Positions 55,301-64,000 are shown, counted from the stretch's first letter. The stretch is 64,000 bases of DNA from Spirochaetales bacterium (GCA_029098225.1 JAQXNX010000012.1:53487-117486); one strand, 5' to 3'. Numbers and translations are program-made. The notes: generated by a model from the letters alone, not told the origin.

Positions 55301-55625
55301 ATTGTCAACGAGCAGTTTACCTTTAAATTATAGAATTATTATATATTAATTTTTGTGCAGGACTGTATTTAATTTGATAATTTAAAACTCAAATTAAAAT
55401 GTATCACTCATCATAAATAAACAAAAAAGACAGTGTTCCAGAATGTATCTTTTGTATATTTTGAAACTTCTAGAGGATGTCTGCAAAACTCCTAATTCTT
55501 ATGAATTTGATGCAGTGGCAACAATATCTTTAGATCTTTCGGGTAAACGATATTGTTTGTTACAGAAAGGTCATTTTATAACTGTTATTATTTAATACAT
55601 AATAAAATTATTAAGTGGGGTAATT
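55301..55625 (+). other. Gap between the two HTH genes; possible 50-residue ORF (55443-55595)
   Basis: 325 bp, strongly AT-rich. A 50-codon frame at 55443-55595 (begins MYLLYILKLLEDVC, contains ISLDLSGKRYCLLQKG) is open but has no ribosome-binding site and no recognisable family. It may be a remnant of a decayed gene. GTGGGG just before 55626 may aid translation of the next gene. No promoter was obvious. Confidence 0.3.
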
Positions 55626-56918
55626 ATGGAAAAATCAGAAGAAATGGAATATATAACTCAAAAACTTAGGTTATTTTCAAAATCTGAGTTTAATAATTAT
55701 GTAGATGAAGCTCCTTTGACAAATAAAGAAAAAGATTTTCTTGTTGATATTAGTCGTGGATATACCTATGAAGAATTAGCAAGAATAAATCATGTGAAAA
55801 CGGCTACTGTTTCATACATAAAAAGAAAAATATTTAAAAAATTATATAACTGGGAAAACAGGCAAATTGTACTACCATTTCAGAATGAACGAATTGATGC
55901 ATCAGAAGTTATCAATCAAAAAATAGAAGAAGCTTTTAAGAGTAAAGAGGAAGAATTAAAACAAAAGGAAGCAATCTTAAATAAATATATAGAAAAAGAA
56001 ACAAAGAAAAAGATAGACGAGAAACTTCAAAAAATTAAAAAGTCGCAAAATTTGAATACAAGAGGTACCAAAAAGGCGGAACCAGAAATAGTATTAGATA
56101 AAACAATACAAGATGATATAAAAGAAATGTCAGTGGTTGAGTTAAAAAAGAAGTACATTCCTATGTATGCTCGACATGAGATTTCAGCTAAAGAATTATG
56201 TAATATTTTTGGACATTCGATTCAGTGGGCAACTAGAATAAAACGAAGATATTTAGAGGAAGGTGAAAAGTGTACTTTTGAGCGTAAACGCACTAAAAGT
56301 GTCTCTCCAAATAAAACATCTGATGAAATTGCAAATAAGATAATTAATTTGTATTCTACAAATTATCGACAATTTTCTATTGCTGAATTCACAAAAATAT
56401 TAAAAGTTAAATTTAATATAAATTTATGTGAAGCAACAGTTTCAAGAATTTTAAGAGAAAAAGGATTAAAATCTCCAACTGCTGATAAGTATCTGGGGCA
56501 ATCAAAAGAGAGTCTTGGAATTGATTATTATGCGGTTATGGAAATATTTCATTCAAGTGTTAATAAAATGGATTATTCAGAAATAGAGGAATATGGGCTG
56601 GTACAAATCTGTGATTTGGCTTTTATAAAAGCTTACTCTTCTCTTAATAGTATTTCAAAGAAAAAGTTTAAGTTGAAGTTTAGGACATCTTATTCTTTAT
56701 TTGAGTATTTTATAGATAATGGTTATTTAAATATCAGAGATTTTTGGTCTTATTGGAATAATAATCATGATAAGTTTTCATACATATATAATAAACCTAC
56801 AAGATACAAAGTAATACAGGATATAAAGTATATTTATTTCCCAATGTTTCGAATTATTGAAGAGTATATAAGGGAAATGAAGAAAAGTTTAGTGGAGTAT
56901 ACAAAAGAGCTTATTTGA
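55626..56918 (+). CDS. HTH/coiled-coil DNA-binding protein resembling the front half of a transposase
   Basis: A 430-residue basic protein. The N-terminus has a LuxR/sigma-like HTH (LTNKEKDFLVDISRGYTYEE, then LARINHVKTATVSYIKRKIF). A Lys/Glu-rich coiled coil follows (about 100-135). The middle has two more HTH-like blocks, ISAKELCNIFGHSIQWATRI and FSIAEFTKILKVKFNINLCE-ATVSRILREKG, the arrangement of IS630/ISL3-type transposase DNA-binding regions. There is no DDE catalytic core; the last ~130 residues are helical and Tyr/Phe/Lys-rich and unrecognised. It may be a domesticated transposase or an island regulator. A probable small RNA follows directly. Confidence 0.65.
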   Translation: MEKSEEMEYITQKLRLFSKSEFNNYVDEAPLTNKEKDFLVDISRGYTYEELARINHVKTATVSYIKRKIFKKLYNWENRQIVLPFQNERIDASEVINQKIEEAFKSKEEELKQKEAILNKYIEKETKKKIDEKLQKIKKSQNLNTRGTKKAEPEIVLDKTIQDDIKEMSVVELKKKYIPMYARHEISAKELCNIFGHSIQWATRIKRRYLEEGEKCTFERKRTKSVSPNKTSDEIANKIINLYSTNYRQFSIAEFTKILKVKFNINLCEATVSRILREKGLKSPTADKYLGQSKESLGIDYYAVMEIFHSSVNKMDYSEIEEYGLVQICDLAFIKAYSSLNSISKKKFKLKFRTSYSLFEYFIDNGYLNIRDFWSYWNNNHDKFSYIYNKPTRYKVIQDIKYIYFPMFRIIEEYIREMKKSLVEYTKELI

Positions 56919-56946
56919 TTGACTTTTTGAAGATATATGATATATT
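56919..56946 (+). promoter_or_regulatory. Promoter of the small RNA
   Basis: TTGACT (56919-56924) and TATATT (56941-56946) are separated by 16 bp and overlap the end of the upstream gene. The predicted transcription start is about 56953. Confidence 0.55.
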
Positions 56947-56953
56947 AAAAATA

Positions 56954-57043
56954 AAGGAACACCGCAGAGGTGTGGCGGTCTCCTTTTAGCTTTTGTTAAA
57001 AGCCTACTCGGTTTAGCGACACGCGGGTAGGTTTTATTTTTTT
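56954..57043 (+). ncRNA. Candidate small RNA with two stem-loops
   Basis: About 90 bases between a good promoter and a good terminator, without an ORF. Stem 1 (56954-56985) pairs AAGGA and ACCGC with GCGGT and TCCTT around a small internal loop; an alternative hairpin ACACC-GCAGA-GGTGT competes with it. Stem 2 (57003-57010 with 57024-57031, CCTACTCG/CGGGTAGG) runs into TTTTATTTTTTT and is the terminator. The GC-rich stems stand out from the AT-rich island. It does not resemble 4.5S, 6S or tmRNA. It lies immediately downstream of the transposase-like gene on the same strand. Confidence 0.55.
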
Positions 57044-57079
57044 GCTTTCTACAAGATTACTTGAAGAGAGTGAGTGCAT

Positions 57080-57796
57080 TTAAAGAAGATATTCTTCTCC
57101 ATCATTACAAATTTTTATAATTTTTCCATCTTTTATAAGATATGCTTCCCCACAGATTCTTTCTGATTTACCATCAGAATAAAGATAACTTCCATCGCAT
57201 ATAGCGATAAACTGTCTGCCATAACTATCTGGATAGGTAACTTCTTCAAATAATTTTTTTCCATCTAAAATATTGTCTTTTGTATTTTGATAGTGAGGAA
57301 GCAACATAATATCTGTTAGTCCCAAACCTTTTAGAAAACGCTTGAAATCAGGATTAACAGCTTCTCCTTTTTCTTCTGGTTGTGCATAAACAACATTTGC
57401 AGCATTCATACTTCCAGCACTGATTCCTAATATGGTTCCATTAAAGTTTAGCAATAATTCTCTTAGTCCAATTTCAGAAAAAAATGCATTCTGAGTAGGT
57501 ACATGTCCACCGCCTAGAATTATAAAATCACTTGAATTAATAAGTTCCTGTGCTGATTTTTTATTTCTGTTATCTAAGATTTTATAATCTTCAAAACTGA
57601 TTCCTGTAAATTCCATAGTGTATTTTACAGCATTAGAAAATCCTTCTGTAAACTCTATATCAGATGGAGCGGATGTAATCATTAAAGCGTTATGATGTTC
57701 ACATTTTAGCAATCTTTCAACGAATTTATTTTTCTCATTCAATGTTTTTTCTGGTTCGGTAAAAGGTGAACTTACTAAAAACAATTCTTTAGACAT
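57080..57796 (-). CDS. Peptidase S51 (dipeptidase E-like)
   Basis: A 238-residue serine peptidase of family S51. The nucleophile elbow is GISAGSMN (Ser near 126), with the earlier FIILGGGHVPTQN and later LPHYQN (His) as in dipeptidase E and cyanophycinase relatives. Dipeptidase E removes N-terminal Asp from dipeptides; the exact specificity here is not known. It converges with the small RNA, 37 bp away, and has no nearby partner genes. Confidence 0.88.
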   Translation of the reverse strand: MSKELFLVSSPFTEPEKTLNEKNKFVERLLKCEHHNALMITSAPSDIEFTEGFSNAVKYTMEFTGISFEDYKILDNRNKKSAQELINSSDFIILGGGHVPTQNAFFSEIGLRELLLNFNGTILGISAGSMNAANVVYAQPEEKGEAVNPDFKRFLKGLGLTDIMLLPHYQNTKDNILDGKKLFEEVTYPDSYGRQFIAICDGSYLYSDGKSERICGEAYLIKDGKIIKICNDGEEYLL

Positions 57797-57989
57797 TTTT
57801 TTATTCCTGTTTTAAATTTCTATTTTTAACTATTAACAAATTCTTTCTAAAATAGCAAGGAACTTGATTTGCAAAAGCTGTTGCAAAATTGCTCTTAGAA
57901 TATGAAACAAAATAGACAATGCTGGTATAAATAATATTATTAGAGTTTGCTAGTATTTTTCAGTAGTCTTGTTTTATTTAAAAAAACTT

Positions 57990-58904
57990 TTACCTTTTAA
58001 ATTCAGCAGATAAGGTCTTTGAATATTCGCTATTTTTGTTTTCATCATATTCTTCAAGATAGCCGCCAAATATCCAGCCATATTGTTCTGCATCAACCAC
58101 GGAAAAATAGATGTAGTACCAGTAACCTTTTACGCCATCATATTCTTCAAGTTTTGTAGTTCTGGCTCTTGTATTGATTACAGTTCCTTTTTTTACTGAT
58201 TCAACAGAAACATTATACATTTCATCATAAAGCCAAACTAACTGAGTTTTTGCGCTTGTAGATGGAGCAGTCCGGAACTTTACATTATTAGTTAATACTT
58301 TTTTTGAAACATCAACTATCACAGGAATATTATTGATTTTAGCCTTTGCTCCGTTTTCTTTTTTGCAGTCAGCCGGATAAAATGGAATGCCGTTAAAAAT
58401 GATTTCATTGTCATATAAAAAACTATCTGTTTCATAATTCAAGATTCCAGAAATAGTTTTTCCATCAAATAGTGAAAGGCAATAATCAATATTTTTATTA
58501 AAATCATAGTCCGAAAGAATTACTTTGTCATTTTCAAGTGAATATTTCCCGAAAGCATATATATCAGCATAGACAGAGCCAATTGCAAAATAATCATCAG
58601 AATAAAATAAGAGGATTCCGGAAGAATCTTTTTCAGAATCAACCTTCCAGATTGTAGACATCAGTTTTTCTTTTGAAAGTTTTTTATCAGTTTTATCATA
58701 ATTAAGATTTCTTTTTCTCCAGGACATTCCATCGTTTGAATTTTTCCTGTAAAAGATTGTATCTGGATTTTCTGACTGCCATCCCTTTGCTTCAACTGAA
58801 TTATTAAATCTGATTGCTTCTTTAATGTAATCAGTTTCTGCGTTTACAGAATTTGTCAGAAAAATAAATGATAAAACTAAAATTACTTTGTTTACTTTTT
58901 TCAT
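57990..58904 (-). CDS. Secreted protein with C-terminal bacterial SH3 domain
   Basis: A 304-residue protein with a cleavable signal (MKKVNKVILVLSFIFLTNSVNA). The middle holds a beta-rich domain of unknown type. The C-terminal part (about 215-285) is an SH3b-type domain: NVKFRTAPSTSAKTQLVWL, then YWYYIYFS and YGWIFGGYLEEY. Such domains often bind cell-wall peptides. The track start at 59003 runs through an unrelated upstream stretch; ATG 58904 follows AAGGA and a signal peptide, so it is preferred. Role unknown. Confidence 0.8.
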   Translation of the reverse strand: MKKVNKVILVLSFIFLTNSVNAETDYIKEAIRFNNSVEAKGWQSENPDTIFYRKNSNDGMSWRKRNLNYDKTDKKLSKEKLMSTIWKVDSEKDSSGILLFYSDDYFAIGSVYADIYAFGKYSLENDKVILSDYDFNKNIDYCLSLFDGKTISGILNYETDSFLYDNEIIFNGIPFYPADCKKENGAKAKINNIPVIVDVSKKVLTNNVKFRTAPSTSAKTQLVWLYDEMYNVSVESVKKGTVINTRARTTKLEEYDGVKGYWYYIYFSVVDAEQYGWIFGGYLEEYDENKNSEYSKTLSAEFKR

Positions 58905-59028
58905 ACATTTCCTTTTCCAAAAAAGTTTTTTAATTATCTGACAGAAGTCTTTTGCCAGTTGAACCTGATGTGAATTGATTACAAATATTGTAACACCTGC
59001 CATTGCTGGCAGTGTTACAATATTTGTT

Positions 59029-62000
59029 TTATTTAGAAGACTTCTTTGCCGGCTTTCGGGAACTTGTCTTTTTTGCCGGAGCTTTAGAAGTCTTGGCTGC
59101 AGTCTTTTTTACGGCAGACTTTGTTGTAGACTTTGCGGAGGTCTTAGCGCTTGCCGGGATTTTTGCGGCTTTAGAGGTTGTTTTTGCAGGCTTCGTAGTG
59201 GCTGTCTTTTCAGTCTTCCTAGAAGTCTTACTTGCGGTCTTTGAACTAGAAGTCTTTGTCGCCTTCTTTGAACTTGTAGACTTCTTCGGGCTTGTCGCTT
59301 TTTTCGCTGTCTTCTTCACAACTACCTTCGGTTCAAACTCCTTGAGCATAAGCTCGCACTTGTAGGCAGCCTTGGTCTTAGCGACGGCAAGGAGCTTATT
59401 GAACTTCTGGATTGCAGCGAAGTCGGCGTTTTTCCCTGCGAGCGCGAGAAGTAAGATTGTCTTGTTCAAAGAGTCATCACTGAGTTCTTTGTTGAACCAG
59501 CGGATATTGTCAAAGCTGTTAGTTCCTGCTAAAAGTCCGCACCAGCGGCTGTTCATTAAAAGCTTTGTTACTTCGAATGCGGCTGCCTTTGAATCCTTTT
59601 TGATTGCGGCTGTGCTTGTAGCTGTTGCCAGAACAAAGAGCTTTGTCAGATTCCATCTCTCGTCTTTTTCAATCAGCTTTTCTTCGTGAAGGTATTCGTT
59701 GAACTTGCGGCCAAAAGCAAAGTCAAGAGCGCAGCCTTTTTCTGCAAGACTTCCGCAGAGAGCCCAGCACAAAAGTTGTTTTTCGAGGCTGGTATCTGCA
59801 CCTTCCATGAGGCTTGCAAAACTTGTCGCGTCAGCAGCCTTGAGAAGAGCCTTCTGCAAATCTGCAGGCTGCTTGGCCTTTTTAAGATTATGAACTGTAA
59901 CCAGTTTTTTAAGGCGGCCTGTAATTTCTGTCGCTTCTTTTGCGGCGTCGAGTTTTATGTCCTTGCCTGCGAACTTAGAAGCAGTCTTTACAAAGGCTGT
60001 AAGCTCCTTCTTTGCGGCAGTCATTATGTCTGTCACTTTTTTTGCGGTGAGGGCGGCAGGCTTTTTAGCGGCGGTTTTCGGTGATTTTGAAGACTTCTTT
60101 GATTGTGAAGTTTCTACCTCTGCAACAGCGGCACTTTCCGCTTCATTCTTATCCTTTATCTTTTCATAACCAAAAGCTTCAAAGAGAGGTGCCATCACCT
60201 TGCTGGTATAAGCGTGCAAATCAGCATAGAGGTCTTTATAAATCAATTCCTGCCATGCGGTTTCAATGTCTTCGCAGCCGCGGCCGTTTAAAAAGTCGCA
60301 CAGGATTTTATAGCGATGGTCTGCCTGGTCGCTCACCTGGTGAACGTTGAGGTAAACCTGATATTCAAAACCGTTGAGCATTACAAAGAGACCTTTTTCG
60401 CAAACCTCGCTGGACTTTCGGATAAACCAGAGGCGGCTTCTGTGCTCCTGGAAGATACAGTATTTGTCATCCTCGGCTGTCAAATTAAGTCCCTCGGAGA
60501 TGCTGCGGCTCTTCATCACAACCTCGTCCCCGTTTCCGGTTTTTACAGCATAAGGATCAGACTGTTTAATCCAGCCGGCAGCGCGGTCATATTTGTTGTT
60601 GTAGAAGACTACCGCTCGTTCGTCACCTGCTCCGTTAGAGTAAGCAAAGACGTTTTCGTTTACATGGCCGTCTTCCCAGAGGTCATAGAAAAGGAAGTTG
60701 TCTACGCCGGAGAAGAGGTATCGCTTCTTCATCAACGGGAAGATGTCGTGCCAGTGGCGGTCTACAAGATACTGACTTGGTTTTTCGTCTTTGTAAGCCT
60801 TGGTATATTCCATTCCGTATTTTTCGGTAAAGCCTTCAATCTGGCCGTGACCGAACATAGGAAGGCCTGGCATTGTAATCATCAGAGTACATACACCAAA
60901 ATATTTGTCGCCGTCGCCGAACTGGGCAATGGCAGTTTCCTCATCCGGGTTGTTCATAAAGTTTACATAGCGCTTAAGAACCTGAGGATCAAAGGTGATT
61001 GTATTTTTTACAGTCTCACGGTATTTCTGATTTTCCTCTTTCTTGAGCATGTTCATAAAGGCCGAGTTGTAAACGCGGTGCATACCAAGGGTGCGGACAA
61101 AGTATCCTTCCATCATCCAGAAGGCTTCGGCCAGCAGCAAAGTATCAGGACATTCTGCTGCAACACGGTCTACAACCTCGCGCCAGAACTCATTTGGAAT
61201 TGCGTCATTGAACTGCTGGGTACTGAGTCCTGTCTCGCTGCGGGTTGCAATATCTCCTCCGTGACCCGGCTCCGGATACCAGAGGCGGCGGATAGATTTT
61301 TTTGCCAGAACCATAGCCGCATCAAAACGGATGATAGGGAAGTTCTGTGCAACATGCAGAATCTCCTGCATAACAGCCTCGCGGGCCGTCGGATTCAAAA
61401 AGTCAATCTGAGCAGTGTCGTTCCAAGGGAGGCCTGTTCCATCATTTCCGTGGTAGATGTAGCGGGTATCACCGGTCTGATTATCAACACGCTTGAAAAC
61501 TACAGAACAGTCATCCTTGCTGTAGTAGTGGTCTTCAAGGAAGAGCGACACTCTGCCATCCTGCGAAAGGTTTTCGCCGTTGAAAGTATACTGAGGGAAA
61601 GGATTATCGCGGCGCTGAATAAAATAATCCGGGTGATTGATAACCCAGTCGCCGTCCATACCGGTGTGATTAGGCACCATATCAGATGCAAGGCGGATTC
61701 CCCTCTGCCAGCAGCGCTGACGAAGATTAGCCAGGGCATCCCAGCCACCGATATTCGAAGCAATATTATAATCAAAAAGAGAGTAGGCAGAAGCGGCCGC
61801 CTCAGGGTTACCGCAAATCTGCTTGATTCGCTTACTTGCCTTAGAGCGCTCCCATAGCCCTATCAGCCAGAGACCGGTAAAGCCTTCGTCGCGCAGCTTA
61901 TCAAGCTCAGCATCCGGAATCTGGTCCAGTCTTGTAATAGGGTATCCGTACTGCTTTGTGAGTTGGTCCAGCCAGACAAGAACCGTCTTTGCAATCAGGA

Positions 62001-62898
62001 TAACCTTCGGCATCCACTCGCTGTCGGCGCTGAATCGTTCATATTCGTTCATGAGGTTTTCAAAACTGTAAGGCTGCATGTCCGGAAGGTCGCCGCCACC
62101 AAAGCCATGCCAGGCAGCTTTTTCTTCTTCCGAAATTGTATCCATGCCGGCAAGAATGCGCTTGAGCCATTCGCCGAGGAAGGTGTCCCAGTATTTTTGC
62201 AGATATTCAAGCTGGCCGCGAAGACTGTCAGGCGCATAAACCTGAGGCTCGCGGAGAAGTGTAATCAAATCATGATTAAAAGGCCCAAAGACCGGCTGAC
62301 CCGCAGCGTATTTCTGAATAGACTTCCAGCTCTTGGCATACAGCTTGTTTTTTGCCAGTTCCTTGTCGGAAAACATAATCATAAAAGGCTGGAAAGCCTT
62401 GTTCTCATTTGCAAGGTGAAGGAGAATCAGCTCTTCCAGAGTCTGAGCCCGGTTAGTACGTTCAACGCCGGTACCCGCATCCAGCTCAGTGGCGGCAAGA
62501 TAATCCTGCGCAGAAATCTTCTCTTTATAAACCGCAACCGGCGGAAACTCGCGGATAAAATCCAGCAGCAGACCGTCCACAGCCTCCCGTCCAAACTCCT
62601 TGTCCAGCGAGGCCAGCAGGTCGTCCATAAAAGTCAGCACCTTGTCGCGGCGGTAAAGCATACACACATAATGAAGAATCTCATCAATCAGCCCCATAGC
62701 GTTGAGCTGACCGGCCGAAAGTTTTTTATTCTCCTCGCCGCGGCTCTCAAACACATTGTTAATCAAAAGCTGAAAGGCGCGCACATTCCGCATATTCGCA
62801 AAAACCACGTTTCCGCTCGAAGCAAAAAGCCCGCCGTCAAAATTACAAAGGTCTCGTATTTTTTTAGAAATATGAAATTCGTTGTGTGAAATCTTCAT
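59029..62898 (-). CDS. Large GH13 (alpha-amylase family) enzyme with histone-H1-like tail
   Basis: A 1289-residue glycoside hydrolase or transferase with no signal peptide, so probably cytoplasmic. The catalytic barrel lies at about 310-760: DMVPNHTG (region I), IIRFDAAMVL (nucleophile Asp near 524), LLLAEAFWMM (acid Glu near 589) and FMNNPDEE near 649, where the usual NHD reads NPD. About 300 residues precede the barrel and a helical region follows. Lys/Ala/Ser-rich segments occur near 925-960 and over the last ~95 residues (repeats like KKTAKKATSPKK and SKAPAKKTSSRKPAKK). ATG 62898 follows GGAGT and is preferred over the track's TTG at 62910. The long plus-strand ORFs opposite are shadows. 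Confidence 0.88.
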   Translation of the reverse strand: MKISHNEFHISKKIRDLCNFDGGLFASSGNVVFANMRNVRAFQLLINNVFESRGEENKKLSAGQLNAMGLIDEILHYVCMLYRRDKVLTFMDDLLASLDKEFGREAVDGLLLDFIREFPPVAVYKEKISAQDYLAATELDAGTGVERTNRAQTLEELILLHLANENKAFQPFMIMFSDKELAKNKLYAKSWKSIQKYAAGQPVFGPFNHDLITLLREPQVYAPDSLRGQLEYLQKYWDTFLGEWLKRILAGMDTISEEEKAAWHGFGGGDLPDMQPYSFENLMNEYERFSADSEWMPKVILIAKTVLVWLDQLTKQYGYPITRLDQIPDAELDKLRDEGFTGLWLIGLWERSKASKRIKQICGNPEAAASAYSLFDYNIASNIGGWDALANLRQRCWQRGIRLASDMVPNHTGMDGDWVINHPDYFIQRRDNPFPQYTFNGENLSQDGRVSLFLEDHYYSKDDCSVVFKRVDNQTGDTRYIYHGNDGTGLPWNDTAQIDFLNPTAREAVMQEILHVAQNFPIIRFDAAMVLAKKSIRRLWYPEPGHGGDIATRSETGLSTQQFNDAIPNEFWREVVDRVAAECPDTLLLAEAFWMMEGYFVRTLGMHRVYNSAFMNMLKKEENQKYRETVKNTITFDPQVLKRYVNFMNNPDEETAIAQFGDGDKYFGVCTLMITMPGLPMFGHGQIEGFTEKYGMEYTKAYKDEKPSQYLVDRHWHDIFPLMKKRYLFSGVDNFLFYDLWEDGHVNENVFAYSNGAGDERAVVFYNNKYDRAAGWIKQSDPYAVKTGNGDEVVMKSRSISEGLNLTAEDDKYCIFQEHRSRLWFIRKSSEVCEKGLFVMLNGFEYQVYLNVHQVSDQADHRYKILCDFLNGRGCEDIETAWQELIYKDLYADLHAYTSKVMAPLFEAFGYEKIKDKNEAESAAVAEVETSQSKKSSKSPKTAAKKPAALTAKKVTDIMTAAKKELTAFVKTASKFAGKDIKLDAAKEATEITGRLKKLVTVHNLKKAKQPADLQKALLKAADATSFASLMEGADTSLEKQLLCWALCGSLAEKGCALDFAFGRKFNEYLHEEKLIEKDERWNLTKLFVLATATSTAAIKKDSKAAAFEVTKLLMNSRWCGLLAGTNSFDNIRWFNKELSDDSLNKTILLLALAGKNADFAAIQKFNKLLAVAKTKAAYKCELMLKEFEPKVVVKKTAKKATSPKKSTSSKKATKTSSSKTASKTSRKTEKTATTKPAKTTSKAAKIPASAKTSAKSTTKSAVKKTAAKTSKAPAKKTSSRKPAKKSSK

Positions 62899-63027
62899 TT
62901 TGTACTCCAACTTTTAGATTCTATGTATAATTACACTATTATATCACGAATTCTTCATTTTGGCTAAATTCTTTTGTTGTATAGGGATAATCTAGAAATA
63001 AAAAATCTACAAAAATTCTCAGAACTA

Positions 63028-63036
63028 TGTTATAAT
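63028..63036 (+). promoter_or_regulatory. Extended -10 promoter of hsdM
   Basis: TGTTATAAT at 63028-63036 is an extended -10 element. It is followed by about 30 bases that include AGTAGGG before the ATG at 63066, so this transcript has a leader. No clear -35 is seen. Confidence 0.55.
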
Positions 63037-63065
63037 TTATTAATCAAAAAGTAGGGATTACTCAC

Positions 63066-64000
63066 ATGGCAGTTAAAAAATCACAACTCTACAGTTCACT
63101 TTGGGCAAGCTGCGACAAGCTTCGCGGTGGTATGGATGCTTCTCAATATAAAGACTACATTCTGACTCTTCTGTTTGTAAAATATGTTTCAGATAAATAC
63201 AAAGATGACCCTTATGGCGCAATAGCAATTCCAGATGGAGCAAGTTTTGAAGATCTTGTCGCATTAAAAGGAAATAAAAACATCGGTGAGGAAATAGACA
63301 AGCTCATTGCAAAACTTGCAGAAGCAAACAACCTTACAGGAATCATAAACAACGCTCACTTTAACGATGAATCAAAAATCGGCAAGGGCGATGAAATGGT
63401 GGACAAGCTTACAGGTCTTATTGCCATTTTTCAAAAACCGGAACTTGATTTTAAAAACAACAAGGCAGAAGATGATGACCTTATCGGCGATGCTTACGAA
63501 TATCTTATGCGAAACTTTGCTACCGCCAGTGGAAAGAGCAAGGGGCAGTTCTATACACCTGCCGAAGTAAGCCGCATTCTTGCCAAAGTAATAGATATTT
63601 CAAGCTGCAAAAATAGAGATGCTACAATTTATGACCCGGCCTGTGGTTCTGGTTCACTCTTGATTCGCGCCGCAAATGAAGCTCCCTTCCCGCTTGCAAT
63701 TTATGGTCAGGAAAAAGATATTTCCACCGCTGGTCTTGCAAAAATGAATGTAGTCCTTCATAACATTCCTTCCGGAGAAATTCATTCAGATAACACTTTT
63801 TCTGACCCGTGGTATAAAGATGATAATGATGACACCAAACTCCGAAAGTTCGATTACATCGTAGCAAATCCGCCATTCAGCATGAAAAACTGGATGGACG
63901 GTTTAAAGCCTTATGGCCGCTTTGATGATTACGATGAACTTCCTCCAGAGAAAAACGGAGACTACGCATGGCTTTTGCATATCATCAAATCAATGAAAAA
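63066..64000 (+). CDS. hsdM: Type I restriction-modification methylase subunit (3' partial)
   Basis: The frame is open from ATG 63066 to the end of the window, which is why it is missing from the ORF track. The visible 311 residues have the HsdM N-terminal helical domain (SSLWASCDKLRGGMDASQYK, TLLFVKYVSDKY), then GQFYTPAEVSRIL, the SAM-binding motif DPACGSGSLL near 191 and the catalytic NPPF near 267 (FDYIVANPPFSMKNW). It methylates adenine N6 as part of an M2S complex. hsdS and hsdR should lie beyond the window, downstream. Confidence 0.92.
   Translation, partial: MAVKKSQLYSSLWASCDKLRGGMDASQYKDYILTLLFVKYVSDKYKDDPYGAIAIPDGASFEDLVALKGNKNIGEEIDKLIAKLAEANNLTGIINNAHFNDESKIGKGDEMVDKLTGLIAIFQKPELDFKNNKAEDDDLIGDAYEYLMRNFATASGKSKGQFYTPAEVSRILAKVIDISSCKNRDATIYDPACGSGSLLIRAANEAPFPLAIYGQEKDISTAGLAKMNVVLHNIPSGEIHSDNTFSDPWYKDDNDDTKLRKFDYIVANPPFSMKNWMDGLKPYGRFDDYDELPPEKNGDYAWLLHIIKSMK

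Noticed and set aside
56954-57043. 4.5S, 6S or tmRNA
   Set aside because: The SRP GGAA/GAAG-type apical loop is absent, it is too short for 6S or tmRNA, and there is no tRNA-like end.
60316-61857. 513-residue plus-strand ORF opposite the GH13 gene
   Set aside because: It mirrors the GH13 barrel region, which has all catalytic blocks on the minus strand. The long open frame reflects GC-ending codons on the real gene.

Overview
The window reads as chromosomal DNA of a Treponema-like spirochaete of the gut or rumen type. This is an inference: the DNA is AT-rich, there are two large chemoreceptors, many treponemal-style lipoprotein signals, multi-domain sensor kinases and c-di-GMP enzymes, a ChvE-type sugar importer and a strongly biased use of TATAAT-like promoters. 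No 16S gene is present, so the genus cannot be fixed from this sequence.

Layout. 0-9.5 kb: the end of a possible outer-membrane protein, a lipoprotein phosphoesterase, a Rel stringent-response enzyme with a damaged hydrolase site, prmC, a chemoreceptor, tRNA-Ile2(CAU), a membrane-bound PP2C phosphatase and pta. 9.6-19.1 kb: a complete sugar locus on the minus strand, made of a sensor operon (anchored periplasmic binding protein, LytS/YesM-type kinase, YesN-type AraC regulator, second binding lipoprotein) followed by the importer chvE-gguA-gguB. 19.1-23.7 kb: a more GC-rich block of small enzymes (NUDIX, two GNATs, a methyltransferase, a CD3324/ParB-like fusion and a P-loop kinase) split by an array of five dyads at an exact 64-bp period. 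23.7-27.4 kb: serA, serC and rex, with a perfect Rex-type operator and a MITE-like element. 27.4-35 kb: a second chemoreceptor and an operon of GGDEF protein, hybrid kinase and response regulator. 35-39 kb: lytic transglycosylase, a hypothetical gene, a PTS IIA-like protein and pgi. 39.2-47.6 kb: a three-gene plus-strand operon with one intact HD-GYP phosphodiesterase and two proteins that keep signalling folds but have lost their catalytic or phospho-accepting residues. 47.6-54.4 kb: membrane proteins, an XRE regulator, a CPBP protease, argR, a threonine-synthase homologue lacking the PLP lysine, a YczE/YitT-type protein, a nitroreductase and a lipoprotein. 54.4-57.05 kb: an AT-rich island with two HTH proteins and a probable small RNA. 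57-64 kb: an S51 peptidase, an SH3-domain protein, a GH13 enzyme with a histone-H1-like tail, and the start of a type I restriction-modification locus (hsdM).

Working together. The sugar locus looks like a sense-and-import unit: an extracytoplasmic binding protein reports to the kinase, which drives the AraC regulator and presumably the adjacent importer. Two separate clusters deal with c-di-GMP, one making it (GGDEF) and one degrading it (HD-GYP). Rex, SerA/SerC and Pta connect redox state, serine synthesis and acetate metabolism only by proximity.

The strongest candidates for something new are the 64-bp dyad array (21958-22251), the operon of dead signalling enzymes (41367-47598), the lysine-less threonine synthase (51063-52370), the AT-rich island with its small RNA, and a repeated pattern of TATAAT boxes 6-7 bp upstream of start codons without Shine-Dalgarno sites, which suggests leaderless mRNAs. 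All calls are by eye; no database search was run.
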